In this document: positions 1 through 5,111 of the stretch, piece after piece | Position numbering within the stretch: position 1 is the first letter of the stretch | Layout of the letters: every line of letters begins with the position of its first letter | DNA from: Cryomorphaceae bacterium | GTDB taxonomy: Bacteria > Bacteroidota > Bacteroidia > Flavobacteriales > Schleiferiaceae | Length of the DNA stretch: 5,111 nt | NCBI GenBank assembly: GCA_003445735.1 | Contig: DMCR01000067.1 | Coordinates: 1 to 5,111 of the forward strand | Reading direction: 5' to 3' | The notes under the pieces: model-generated | What the model saw: the letters and a program-made list of their open reading frames with translations, nothing else | What the model was told of the DNA's origin: nothing | Database searches by the model: none | Made by a program: the position numbers and the translations under genes

Positions 1-545
1 CACAAGCGGGTGATGTATCTGCCTACATCCCAACGAACGTGATTTCAATTACCGACGGACAAATTTTCTTGGAAGCAGATTTGTTCAACTCTGGGGTACG
101 TCCTGCGATTAACGTGGGTATCTCAGTATCGCGTGTAGGGGGTTCCGCTCAGATTAAGCCAATGAAGAAAGTTTCAGGTACATTAAAGCTTGACCAAGCA
201 CAGTATCGCGAGCTAGAAGCATTCGCAAAATTTGGCTCTGACCTGGATGCTGCGACTATGGCGGTAATTAACAAGGGCGAGCGTAACGTAGAGATTTTGA
301 AACAAGGTGTAAATCAGCCAATGTCCGTAGCGCACCAAGTAGCAATCATTTATGTTGGGGTGAAAGGAAAACTAAACAAGGTTCCTACTAACCAAGTGAA
401 GGCATTTGAAAGTGCATTGATCGAGTACATGGAAGCAAACAAAAAAGACTCATTGACCGCTATCGCTTCGGGCAAGTGGTCTGATGCGGAAATTGACGCG
501 ATTGAAGCTTCAATTGCTGAGGTTCTTCCTAACTACGAAGCATAA
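1..545 (+). CDS. atpA: ATP synthase F1 alpha subunit, C-terminal part (5' end outside window)
   Basis: This is the last 180 residues of the alpha subunit of F1Fo ATP synthase, the non-catalytic nucleotide-binding subunit that alternates with beta in the F1 head on the cytoplasmic side of the membrane. The first complete codon is at position 3. The fragment opens with QAGDVSAYIPTNVISITDGQ, a family signature just before the end of the nucleotide-binding domain. It continues through GISVSRVGG, whose Arg (codon 132-134) corresponds to the arginine finger that reaches into the catalytic site on beta. The rest is the helical C-terminal domain, including KLDQAQYRELEAFAKFGSDL, a form typical of Bacteroidota. 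The walker motifs lie upstream of the window. An internal GTG at 39 is not a start; the protein is open to the window edge. It ends with TAA at 543-545, 36 nt before atpG, in the usual A-G order of the atp operon. Identification is very secure. Confidence 0.98.
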   Translation, partial: QAGDVSAYIPTNVISITDGQIFLEADLFNSGVRPAINVGISVSRVGGSAQIKPMKKVSGTLKLDQAQYRELEAFAKFGSDLDAATMAVINKGERNVEILKQGVNQPMSVAHQVAIIYVGVKGKLNKVPTNQVKAFESALIEYMEANKKDSLTAIASGKWSDAEIDAIEASIAEVLPNYEA

Positions 546-581
546 AAGCAAACCACGGCTTAGGTCGGAAAACAACGTCTT

Positions 582-1436
582 ATGGCGAACTTAAAAGAGC
601 TTAGAAATAGAATTGCCTCTGTCGGTAGCACGATGAAGATTACTTCTGCCATGAAAATGGTCAGTGCTGCGAAGCTCAAAAAGGCTCAAGACGCTATTGT
701 TCAGATGAGGCCTTATGCCTCTAAGTTGACTGAAATCCTTCAGAAGGCTTCAGGTACTTTGGACGCAAGCGAAAATGCCTACGGCCAGGTTCGTGAAAGT
801 AACAAGGTTCGTTTGGTGATAATTACTTCGAATCGTGGACTATGCGGAGGCTTTAATTCAAGTATCGTAAAAAAGGCGAAGAGTTATATTGAGGCTAATC
901 CAGCGGATTACACTCTCTCTACCATTGGTAAGAAAGGCGGTGAAGCGTTCAAACACGATTCACGCGTAAGCACTCGTAATACAGAACTTTGGGACGATAT
1001 AACCTTTGAGGGTGCAAAAGAACAAGCCCAGCAATTAATGGATGGCTTCTTGGCCGGAGAGTTCGATAAGGTTGTTATTCTATACAATACGTTCAAGAAT
1101 GCAGCGGTACAAGAACCAACAGTGGAACAATTCCTTCCAATCGCAATGGACGAATCTGCAGGTCATGCGGATGCGACAGAATACATCTACGAGCCTGGCA
1201 AGGCTGAAATCTTGAAGGATTTGATTCCTACCTCTTTGAAAACCCAGTTGTTTGCGGCTTTATTAGACGCCAATGCTTCTGAACACGGCGCGCGCATGAC
1301 TGCCATGCATAAGGCAACGGATAATGCTAAGGCCTTGCAAGGTGATCTCAAGCTGGAATACAATAAGGCACGTCAGGCTACTATTACAAACGAAATCCTC
1401 GAGATCGTGGGCGGTGCAGATGCTTTAGCGGGGTAA
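582..1436 (+). CDS. atpG: ATP synthase F1 gamma subunit
   Basis: This is the complete 284-residue gamma subunit, the central rotor shaft of F1 that couples Fo rotation to catalysis in the alpha/beta ring. The family is usually about 285-300 residues. The N-terminal helix has the conserved IASVGSTMKITSAMKMVSAA (11-30), with Met24 matching the conserved coupling Met23 of E. coli. The Rossmann-like middle domain carries ITSNRGLCGGFN (81-92). The C-terminal helix has SEHGARMTAMHKATDNA (233-249) and LEYNKARQATITNEILEIVG (258-277), which form the long coiled coil with the N-terminal helix. The ATG at 582 begins the canonical MANLKELRNRI. There is no clear Shine-Dalgarno before it, only an A-rich stretch (AAAACAA), as is common in Bacteroidota. 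It follows atpA by 36 nt and is followed by a terminator, not by atpD, so the operon ends here. No oddities in sequence or length. Confidence 0.98.
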   Translation: MANLKELRNRIASVGSTMKITSAMKMVSAAKLKKAQDAIVQMRPYASKLTEILQKASGTLDASENAYGQVRESNKVRLVIITSNRGLCGGFNSSIVKKAKSYIEANPADYTLSTIGKKGGEAFKHDSRVSTRNTELWDDITFEGAKEQAQQLMDGFLAGEFDKVVILYNTFKNAAVQEPTVEQFLPIAMDESAGHADATEYIYEPGKAEILKDLIPTSLKTQLFAALLDANASEHGARMTAMHKATDNAKALQGDLKLEYNKARQATITNEILEIVGGADALAG

Positions 1437-1459
1437 TCAACTTTAGGAAACCATTAAGA

Positions 1460-1493
1460 AAGGCCTCGGATTCTTCCGGGGCCTTCTCATTTT
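1460..1493 (+). terminator. Rho-independent terminator of the atp operon
   Basis: A hairpin lies 23 nt after the atpG stop. The left arm is AAGGCCTCGGA (1460-1470), the loop TTCT (1471-1474), and the right arm TCCGGGGCCTT (1475-1485). All 11 positions pair, with one T-G wobble. It is followed by TCATTTT (1487-1493), a short and imperfect T-tract. The placement directly behind the last gene of the operon, before a new promoter, supports a real transcription end. Whether it is fully efficient is uncertain because the T-tract is only four uninterrupted bases. Confidence 0.85.
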
Positions 1494-1512
1494 GTATTAG
1501 AATAGGCTGTCA

Positions 1513-1560
1513 TATAAATGTCTAGCGAATCTTGCTTTGGAATCCTCGTTATCATTTATA
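1513..1560. repeat. Spaced 8-bp inverted repeat flanking the promoter spacer
   Basis: TATAAATG at 1513-1520 is matched by its exact reverse complement CATTTATA at 1553-1560. The arms are offset by 40 bp (about four helical turns), and the right arm runs into the first two bases of the -7 element. This could be a pair of regulator half-sites, but the sequence is AT-rich and an 8-bp match in such a region can occur by chance. Confidence 0.3.
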
Positions 1561-1566
1561 AGTTTG
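1536..1566 (+). promoter_or_regulatory. Bacteroidota-type sigma-A promoter for the HTH gene and probably the downstream genes
   Basis: TTTG at 1536-1539 is followed by a 19-nt spacer and TAAGTTTG at 1559-1566. This matches the Bacteroidota housekeeping promoter form, TTTG near -33 and TAnnTTTG near -7, with no mismatch in the defined bases and the usual spacing. Transcription should begin around 1571-1574, giving a short leader of roughly 20 nt before the ATG at 1591. It lies just beyond the atp terminator, as expected for a new unit. No comparable promoter was found before the kinase at 1826, so this one may serve the whole downstream gene set. Confidence 0.72.
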
Positions 1567-1578
1567 TAATGAACAAAC
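1562..1578. promoter_or_regulatory. Possible operator: GTTTGT-N5-ACAAAC palindrome over the transcription start
   Basis: GTTTGT (1562-1567) and ACAAAC (1573-1578) are perfect 6-bp inverted arms around AATGA. The left arm shares five bases with the -7 element and the centre falls on the predicted transcription start. A protein bound here would block RNA polymerase. The adjacent gene encodes a small DNA-binding protein, so self-repression is a reasonable guess. The caveat is that part of the left arm is fixed by the promoter consensus, so only the right arm is independent evidence. Confidence 0.4.
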
Positions 1579-1590
1579 CATCTTACCATT

Positions 1591-1776
1591 ATGGCGCAAT
1601 CCAAATTATTGGAGAAGGAATTCATTAGCGTAGCCGAACTAATGCAATTATTCAGTGTCTCCCGCGCAACGGCCCAGAGACTATTAAAATCGGGAGAAAT
1701 ATCTAGTGAAAAGCTAGGAGGAAAAGTAATTATTCCGACCAAACCAATAAAAGAGAAGTTCAGCTTAGATAAATAA
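1591..1776 (+). CDS. Small helix-turn-helix DNA-binding protein (excisionase/MerR-like, HTH_17 type)
   Basis: This 61-residue protein is a nearly bare winged helix-turn-helix. FISVAELMQLFSVSRATAQR (11-30) gives the first helix, turn and recognition helix. LLKSGEISSEKLGGKVIIPT (31-50) gives the short wing, with the GG-K-x-IIP pattern of excisionase-family domains, followed by a short basic tail, KPIKEKFSLDK. It should bind DNA in the cytoplasm. There is no effector or oligomerisation domain, so it is either a minimal regulator or an architectural factor such as phage Xis. ATG 1591 is the only in-frame start after the stop at 1570-1572, and it sits about 20 nt after the predicted transcription start. 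By hand count the gene is about 39% G+C, lower than the hydratase and hydrolase genes downstream. No integrase or attachment site is visible, so a mobile-element role is not supported. The fold is fairly sure; the target is unknown. Confidence 0.8.
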   Translation: MAQSKLLEKEFISVAELMQLFSVSRATAQRLLKSGEISSEKLGGKVIIPTKPIKEKFSLDK

Positions 1777-1791
1777 TCGCTGAATAGCGAT
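1776..1791. repeat. Small hairpin in the gap before the kinase gene
   Basis: ATCGCT (1776-1781) and AGCGAT (1786-1791) pair perfectly around a GAAT loop, starting on the last base of the HTH gene stop codon. No T-tract follows on the + strand (the next bases are GGGCCAT), so it does not look like a terminator. It may protect or process the message between the two genes, or be chance. Confidence 0.35.
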
Positions 1792-1807
1792 GGGCCATAC
1801 CGCGTCT

Positions 1808-1827
1808 ATGTTCTAACTTAGGAACAT
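1808..1827. promoter_or_regulatory. Inverted repeat ATGTTC-N8-GAACAT covering the kinase start codon
   Basis: The arms ATGTTC (1808-1813) and GAACAT (1822-1827) are exact inverted copies around TAACTTAG, and a T-G pair could extend the stem inward. The right arm includes the first two bases of the kinase ATG (1826-1828). As DNA it has the form of a dimeric regulator site; as RNA it would fold a 6-7 bp stem that hides the start codon. Either would let the cell lower kinase expression relative to the upstream gene. It is short, and the function is inferred. Confidence 0.4.
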
Positions 1828-3250
1828 GACTTTTTTGACCCTTCGCGTCCGAACATTTTTATTTATGCTCCTGATTATCCTGGTAGCCTTTGTGCTGACC
1901 GGGACGTTTAGTTTGTACCATTTCCGTTCGGAAAATAAGCAGTACCATTTCGACCGATTGACTCGTAAGGAAAATGCAATGGTCAATCACCTAGACTACA
2001 TTACAAGGGCCTATAAGAGGCAAGCGTATAGCGAGGCAGAATGGCGAGAATTACTGGCAGAAAAAGTTTCTGAGGTCAGTTCTGTGCACCAACTAGATAT
2101 GGGAGTTTATTCCAAGGAAGGAAAACTTCTTGCGAGTAGTTTGATGTACACCAATGACCCCAATGTTTTTCCACCAACGGCATATTTAGATGAGGCTCCT
2201 CCTCCAGGTAAAGAAGTGCCTTTAAAAATCATCGAACGACCACCGTATCTAATTGGTACTAGAGCGCTATATAATGAAGGGGTATCGCTTGAATTTATAG
2301 TACTCGTGCCGTACGAGGTCAGTGCTAATGATATCCCCGATGAAGATTATAACTTTTTGCGTAGACTGGCCTTCATCTATGTAGCGCTATTCGTTTTAGG
2401 TATTATTATGGCTCTTTTCTTATCCAATTATATCAGCAAGAACATGCGCGCCGTAAGTGAACGCTTGAAGGAGTTTAGATTAAACCAGAGCAACGAAAAG
2501 CTCGAATGGCGCTTTAAAGATGAAATAGGTGAGTTAATCTCGGAGTACAATATCATGGTGGAGAAGCTGGAGAAAACTGCGGTAGAATTGGCCCAAAGTG
2601 AGCGTGAAAGCGCATGGAAAGAAATGGCACAACAAGTCGCGCATGAAATCAAAAATCCACTCACCCCAATGAAACTCACCCTGCAAATGATGCAGCGTGA
2701 GAAGGATTTGAAGGAGCTCCATAACATGACGACAAACCTACTGGAAGAAATCGAAAGTTTAAGCCATATCGCGGAGGCCTTCTCCCGATTTGCACAAATG
2801 CCGGACCTCAGCCTAGATGCGGAAGATGTGAGTTACCTTACCAATAGGGCTGCCTCTCTATATTTAGATCAAGGTATACGGTTTATTTCAACAGGGCCGC
2901 TCCATGCAAGGGTCGATAAAGAACAATGGACCCGTGTCATTCACAATCTTATTAAGAACGCTATTCAAAGCATTCCTGAAGGTCGAGAACGGGACATCTT
3001 GATTACAGCCGCGAAGGCAAAAGATAAAGCTATGATTAGCGTGCAAGACAACGGCGGGGGTATTCCTGAAGAGATGCAACACAAGATCTTCGAGCCGAAC
3101 TTCACCACTAAATCTTCTGGAATGGGATTAGGGTTGGCCTTGGTCAAGAATTTGGTCAACAGCTTTGGCGGAGCCATTGGATTTGATACCTCAGAGAAAG
3201 GAACCACCTTTATTATCGTATTACCACTTTTGAACCCTAAACAGAAATAA
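1826..3250 (+). CDS. NtrY-like membrane sensor histidine kinase
   Basis: This 474-residue kinase senses a signal outside the inner membrane, autophosphorylates on His and passes phosphate to a response regulator. It has a first membrane helix at about 10-31, an extracytoplasmic domain of about 150 residues (32-180), and a second membrane helix at about 181-200. A HAMP-like linker follows (about 200-250). The dimerisation domain has the H-box EMAQQVAHEIKNPLTPMKLT (266-285) with phospho-acceptor His273, in the NtrY style HEIKNPLTP. The ATPase domain has the N-box NLIKNAIQSIP (374-384), G1 DNGGGIP (408-414), the F-box FEPNFTTK (422-429) and G2 GMGLGLALVKNLV (432-444). All catalytic motifs look intact. 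No PAS domain sits between HAMP and the H-box, unlike proteobacterial NtrY. ATG 1826 is the first start after an in-frame stop at 1814-1816. No response regulator is encoded nearby, so its partner is elsewhere. The signal is unknown; I see no recognised ligand domain. Confidence 0.93.
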   Translation: MTFLTLRVRTFLFMLLIILVAFVLTGTFSLYHFRSENKQYHFDRLTRKENAMVNHLDYITRAYKRQAYSEAEWRELLAEKVSEVSSVHQLDMGVYSKEGKLLASSLMYTNDPNVFPPTAYLDEAPPPGKEVPLKIIERPPYLIGTRALYNEGVSLEFIVLVPYEVSANDIPDEDYNFLRRLAFIYVALFVLGIIMALFLSNYISKNMRAVSERLKEFRLNQSNEKLEWRFKDEIGELISEYNIMVEKLEKTAVELAQSERESAWKEMAQQVAHEIKNPLTPMKLTLQMMQREKDLKELHNMTTNLLEEIESLSHIAEAFSRFAQMPDLSLDAEDVSYLTNRAASLYLDQGIRFISTGPLHARVDKEQWTRVIHNLIKNAIQSIPEGRERDILITAAKAKDKAMISVQDNGGGIPEEMQHKIFEPNFTTKSSGMGLGLALVKNLVNSFGGAIGFDTSEKGTTFIIVLPLLNPKQK

Positions 3251-3251
3251 T

Positions 3252-4028
3252 ATGGAGTGCATTACACTTACCAAGAATGAGGGCATTGCAGTCCTCACCA
3301 TTAATAGACCGAACCAGCTCAATGCGTTAAATAAACGAACTCTTGGAGAAATTAGCGCGGCCTTTGAGGGTATGAGAGACGATGCTGAAACCAAGGTGGT
3401 GATCCTTACTGGATCTGGGGAGAAGGCTTTTGTGGCCGGTGCCGATATCAAGGAGTTTGCTCATTTTAATGGGGCGGAAGGAGAAGAATTGGCTAAAAAA
3501 GGTCATATGACGGTCTTTAACCTCATCGAAGAGTTTCCAAAGCCAGTGATCGCGGCAGTGAACGGGTTTGCTTTGGGCGGCGGTTTGGAATTGGCCATGT
3601 CAGCTCATGTCCGTATTGCCTCAGACAATGCCCGCATGGGCCTTCCAGAGACTTCTCTAGGCGTTATTCCGGGCTATGGGGGTACGCAACGCCTTCCACA
3701 GCTGATCGGCAAAGGGAGGGCGCTAGAGATGATTTTTAGCGCGAAGATGATTGATGCCGCGACGGCGTTGGAATATGGCCTGGTGAATCGCGTGGTTCCA
3801 CAAGCGGAATTGCTTAGGGCAGCAGAGGAAATGGCGCGATCGTTCATGAAAAACAGTATTGTGGCCATGGGCTTCGCTATTAAAGCGGTGAATGCTGGCT
3901 TGCTCGAAGGTTCGGTCGGTTATGATGTCGAAGTACAAGCCTTTGGCGATTGTTTTGAGACCGCGGACTTCAAGGAGGGCACTACGGCCTTTATTGAAAA
4001 GCGTAAACCAAATTTCCCGGGCGCATAA
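3252..4028 (+). CDS. Enoyl-CoA hydratase/isomerase (crotonase family)
   Basis: At 258 residues this is the normal length for a single-domain crotonase. The likely reaction is hydration of trans-2-enoyl-CoA to 3-hydroxyacyl-CoA, as in fatty-acid beta-oxidation or short-chain acyl-CoA breakdown. It has LTINRPNQLNALN (15-27), the AGADIKEF segment (62-69) that contributes to the CoA pocket and oxyanion hole, and NGFALGGGLELAMSAHVRIA (104-123). GLPETSLGVIPGYGGTQRLP (130-149) and the C-terminal FIEKRKPNF (247-255) follow. Glu113 and Glu133 match the two catalytic glutamates of rat mitochondrial hydratase (Glu144 and Glu164), so true hydratase activity is likely, not another crotonase reaction. Acyl-chain specificity cannot be read from sequence. 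It starts 1 nt after the kinase stop and its own stop overlaps the next start, so it is translated in a tight operon. Isomerase or catabolism of an aromatic or branched substrate are possible alternatives. Confidence 0.95.
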   Translation: MECITLTKNEGIAVLTINRPNQLNALNKRTLGEISAAFEGMRDDAETKVVILTGSGEKAFVAGADIKEFAHFNGAEGEELAKKGHMTVFNLIEEFPKPVIAAVNGFALGGGLELAMSAHVRIASDNARMGLPETSLGVIPGYGGTQRLPQLIGKGRALEMIFSAKMIDAATALEYGLVNRVVPQAELLRAAEEMARSFMKNSIVAMGFAIKAVNAGLLEGSVGYDVEVQAFGDCFETADFKEGTTAFIEKRKPNFPGA

Positions 4029-4678
4029 TGAACACCCATTGGCTGGAGGTTCCTCAACAGCAACGCGTAGATGTCGTGGGTGCGCTCACAGCCGAGACGA
4101 AAGATCTTTGGCTGGGGTTGCATGGGTATGGCCAATTGGCTGAATTCTTCTCGCACCATTTTCGCGACCTAGCCAATGCGCATCGGACCTTTGTTTTTCC
4201 ACAAGGGCCGCACAAGTTTTACCTCGAAGGTGTGCAAGGCCGTGTTGGGGCATCCTGGATGACGAAAGAGGATAGGCTCATAGACATCCAGAACCAGTGG
4301 GCGTATCTCAATGAGGTGCTTCGTTGGGCAATGGCGGCGGCGCCAAATGCACGCCTACATTTTGTTGGCTTTTCCCAAGGGGTGGCCACGGGCATGCGCT
4401 ATCTCGGTAATGGAAATTACACGCCGTTGAGTTTTTTGGCGTGGGCCGGATCGTGGCCGCCGGACTTAGAGCCACGGAGCGTGGAGGCGCTAAAAGCCAT
4501 AAGATTTAAAGGGTGGTTCGGTTCGGATGATGCCTTTATCGGTATAGAGAAACAAGTACAAATTATCACACATTACCGAGAAGAATTTGGATTGGAGTTG
4601 GATTGGGGCCGTTATGAGGGCGGCCATACCTTCGACAAGGTTATCTTAGCGGAAGCCATTACAGAATTGGAACAATAA
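4028..4678 (+). CDS. Alpha/beta-fold serine hydrolase, phospholipase/carboxylesterase type
   Basis: This 216-residue protein has the size and layout of the bacterial carboxylesterase/acyl-protein thioesterase group (Abhydrolase_2), which cleaves ester or thioester bonds. LWLGLHGYGQ (27-36) holds the HGYG oxyanion-hole segment. VGFSQGVATG (113-122) is the nucleophile elbow with Ser116. GSDDAF (165-170) supplies the acid, most likely Asp168 by position, and EGGHTFD (197-203) supplies His200. The triad is therefore complete. There is no signal peptide or membrane segment, so it should be cytoplasmic. ATG 4028 overlaps the hydratase stop as TAATG, a classic coupled start, and the DUF819 gene begins 2 nt after its stop. 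Substrate is unknown; the linkage to an enoyl-CoA hydratase allows an acyl-ester or acyl-thioester role but does not show it. Several parts are clearly G+C-rich (57-68% in three sampled 60-base lines). Confidence 0.88.
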   Translation: MNTHWLEVPQQQRVDVVGALTAETKDLWLGLHGYGQLAEFFSHHFRDLANAHRTFVFPQGPHKFYLEGVQGRVGASWMTKEDRLIDIQNQWAYLNEVLRWAMAAAPNARLHFVGFSQGVATGMRYLGNGNYTPLSFLAWAGSWPPDLEPRSVEALKAIRFKGWFGSDDAFIGIEKQVQIITHYREEFGLELDWGRYEGGHTFDKVILAEAITELEQ

Positions 4679-4680
4679 CT

Positions 4681-5111
4681 ATGCACGAATCACACGCACT
4701 CATCAGTAACGACGCGACACTTTTTGGTATTCTAGCCGCTTTGCTCGGGATCATTTTCTATACCTCACAGAGCGAAAAGCCGGCGTTCAAAAAATTCTAT
4801 AGCGTTATTCCTGCGCTGCTGTTGTGTTACTTCTTGCCGTCTTTGTTGACCACATTTCAAATCATCGATCCGAGCGAGAGTCGCTTGTATTTTATGGCCA
4901 GTCGATACTTGCTGCCTGCAGCACTTATTCTGCTCACATTGAGCATTGATTTTAATGAGGTATTGAAATTAGGCCCCAAGGCTTTAATCATGTTCTTTAC
5001 CGGAACCGCTGGGGTCATCATAGGCGGGCCGTTGAGCATTTTGTTTTTTAGCGTTGTCGCGCCGGATGTTGTGGGTGCGAATCCCGAGCAGATTTGGCGG
5101 GGGATGACGAC
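4681..5111 (+). CDS. DUF819 (YjcL-like) integral membrane protein, N-terminal part (3' end outside window)
   Basis: The reading frame is open from ATG 4681 to the window edge: 143 complete codons plus two bases. It begins MHESHALISNDATLFGILAA. Hydrophobic helices are visible at about 12-28, 42-58, 76-90 and 100-126, linked by short polar loops. The stretches LLLCYFLPSL (46-55), ASRYLLPAALILLTLSIDF (73-91) and LGPKALIMFFTGTAGVIIGG (97-116) are characteristic of the DUF819 family, putative multi-helix membrane proteins distantly like ion or solute carriers. No transported substrate is established that I know of. The start is 2 nt after the hydrolase stop and the only sensible one, so it is the next cistron of the same operon. 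The protein is usually near 400 residues, so roughly a third is seen here. Family call is confident; function is not. Confidence 0.88.
   Translation, partial: MHESHALISNDATLFGILAALLGIIFYTSQSEKPAFKKFYSVIPALLLCYFLPSLLTTFQIIDPSESRLYFMASRYLLPAALILLTLSIDFNEVLKLGPKALIMFFTGTAGVIIGGPLSILFFSVVAPDVVGANPEQIWRGMT

Noticed and set aside
39..41. GTG considered as the start of a separate gene
   Set aside because: The frame continues upstream to the window edge with conserved AtpA sequence, so this is an internal valine codon.
908..1096. 62-codon minus-strand open frame within atpG
   Set aside because: It is fully inside a well-conserved gene and shows no coding features.
1586..1594. CCAT-T-ATGG palindrome at the start codon of the HTH gene
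   Set aside because: Four-base arms are too short to set apart from chance.
1497..1742. 81-codon open frame on the minus strand over the HTH gene
   Set aside because: It is antisense to a gene with a clear domain and its own promoter, and the translated protein shows no recognisable family or structure.
1776..1791. Hairpin ATCGCT-GAAT-AGCGAT considered as a terminator between the HTH and kinase genes
   Set aside because: The stem is only 6 bp and is followed by GGGCCAT with no T-tract, so it is unlikely to end transcription on the + strand; there is no minus-strand gene for it to serve.
1807..1815. TATGTTCTA considered as a -7 element of a separate kinase promoter
   Set aside because: It departs from TAnnTTTG, has no TTG at a suitable distance upstream, and would place the transcription start at or inside the start codon.
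2428..2727. 99-codon open frame on the minus strand inside the kinase gene
   Set aside because: It lies opposite the conserved HAMP and H-box region; its Ser/Cys-rich composition is typical of an antisense shadow.
3892..4159. Overlapping open frames of about 80 codons on both strands at the hydratase-hydrolase junction
   Set aside because: Both overlap two strongly supported genes that abut at TAATG, and neither protein resembles a known family.

Overview
The window looks like core chromosome of a member of the Bacteroidota, most likely Flavobacteriales or a close relative. The evidence is the Bacteroidota-style AtpA and AtpG proteins, an ATP synthase cluster that stops at atpG with no atpD or atpC after it, start codons without clear Shine-Dalgarno sequences, and a promoter matching the Bacteroidota form TTTG-N19-TAnnTTTG. 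All genes read on the + strand. I found no RNA gene, CRISPR array, insertion sequence or phage gene.

Positions 1-1493 hold the end of an ATP synthase operon: the last 180 residues of AtpA (F1 alpha subunit), complete AtpG (F1 gamma subunit), then a strong hairpin terminator. Positions 1494-1590 are a short control region with a good Bacteroidota promoter. An inverted repeat lies over its -7 element and probable transcription start.

Positions 1591-5111 look like a second transcription unit of five genes. They are a 61-residue helix-turn-helix protein of the excisionase/MerR-like type, a membrane histidine kinase of the NtrY type, a crotonase-family enoyl-CoA hydratase, a small alpha/beta serine hydrolase of the phospholipase/carboxylesterase type, and the first part of a DUF819 (YjcL-like) membrane protein cut off by the window end. 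From the kinase onward the junctions are 1 nt apart, overlapping by 1 nt (TAATG), and 2 nt apart, so these four genes are almost certainly co-transcribed. Whether the small regulator belongs to the same transcript is inferred from the 49-nt gap and the lack of a convincing terminator there.

The genes are mostly recognisable families. The points worth a second look are the probably self-regulated small DNA-binding protein, the palindrome placed on the kinase start codon, and the sensor kinase that has no response regulator beside it but is tightly linked to acyl-CoA and ester metabolism genes. I see no clear sign of a wholly new system.
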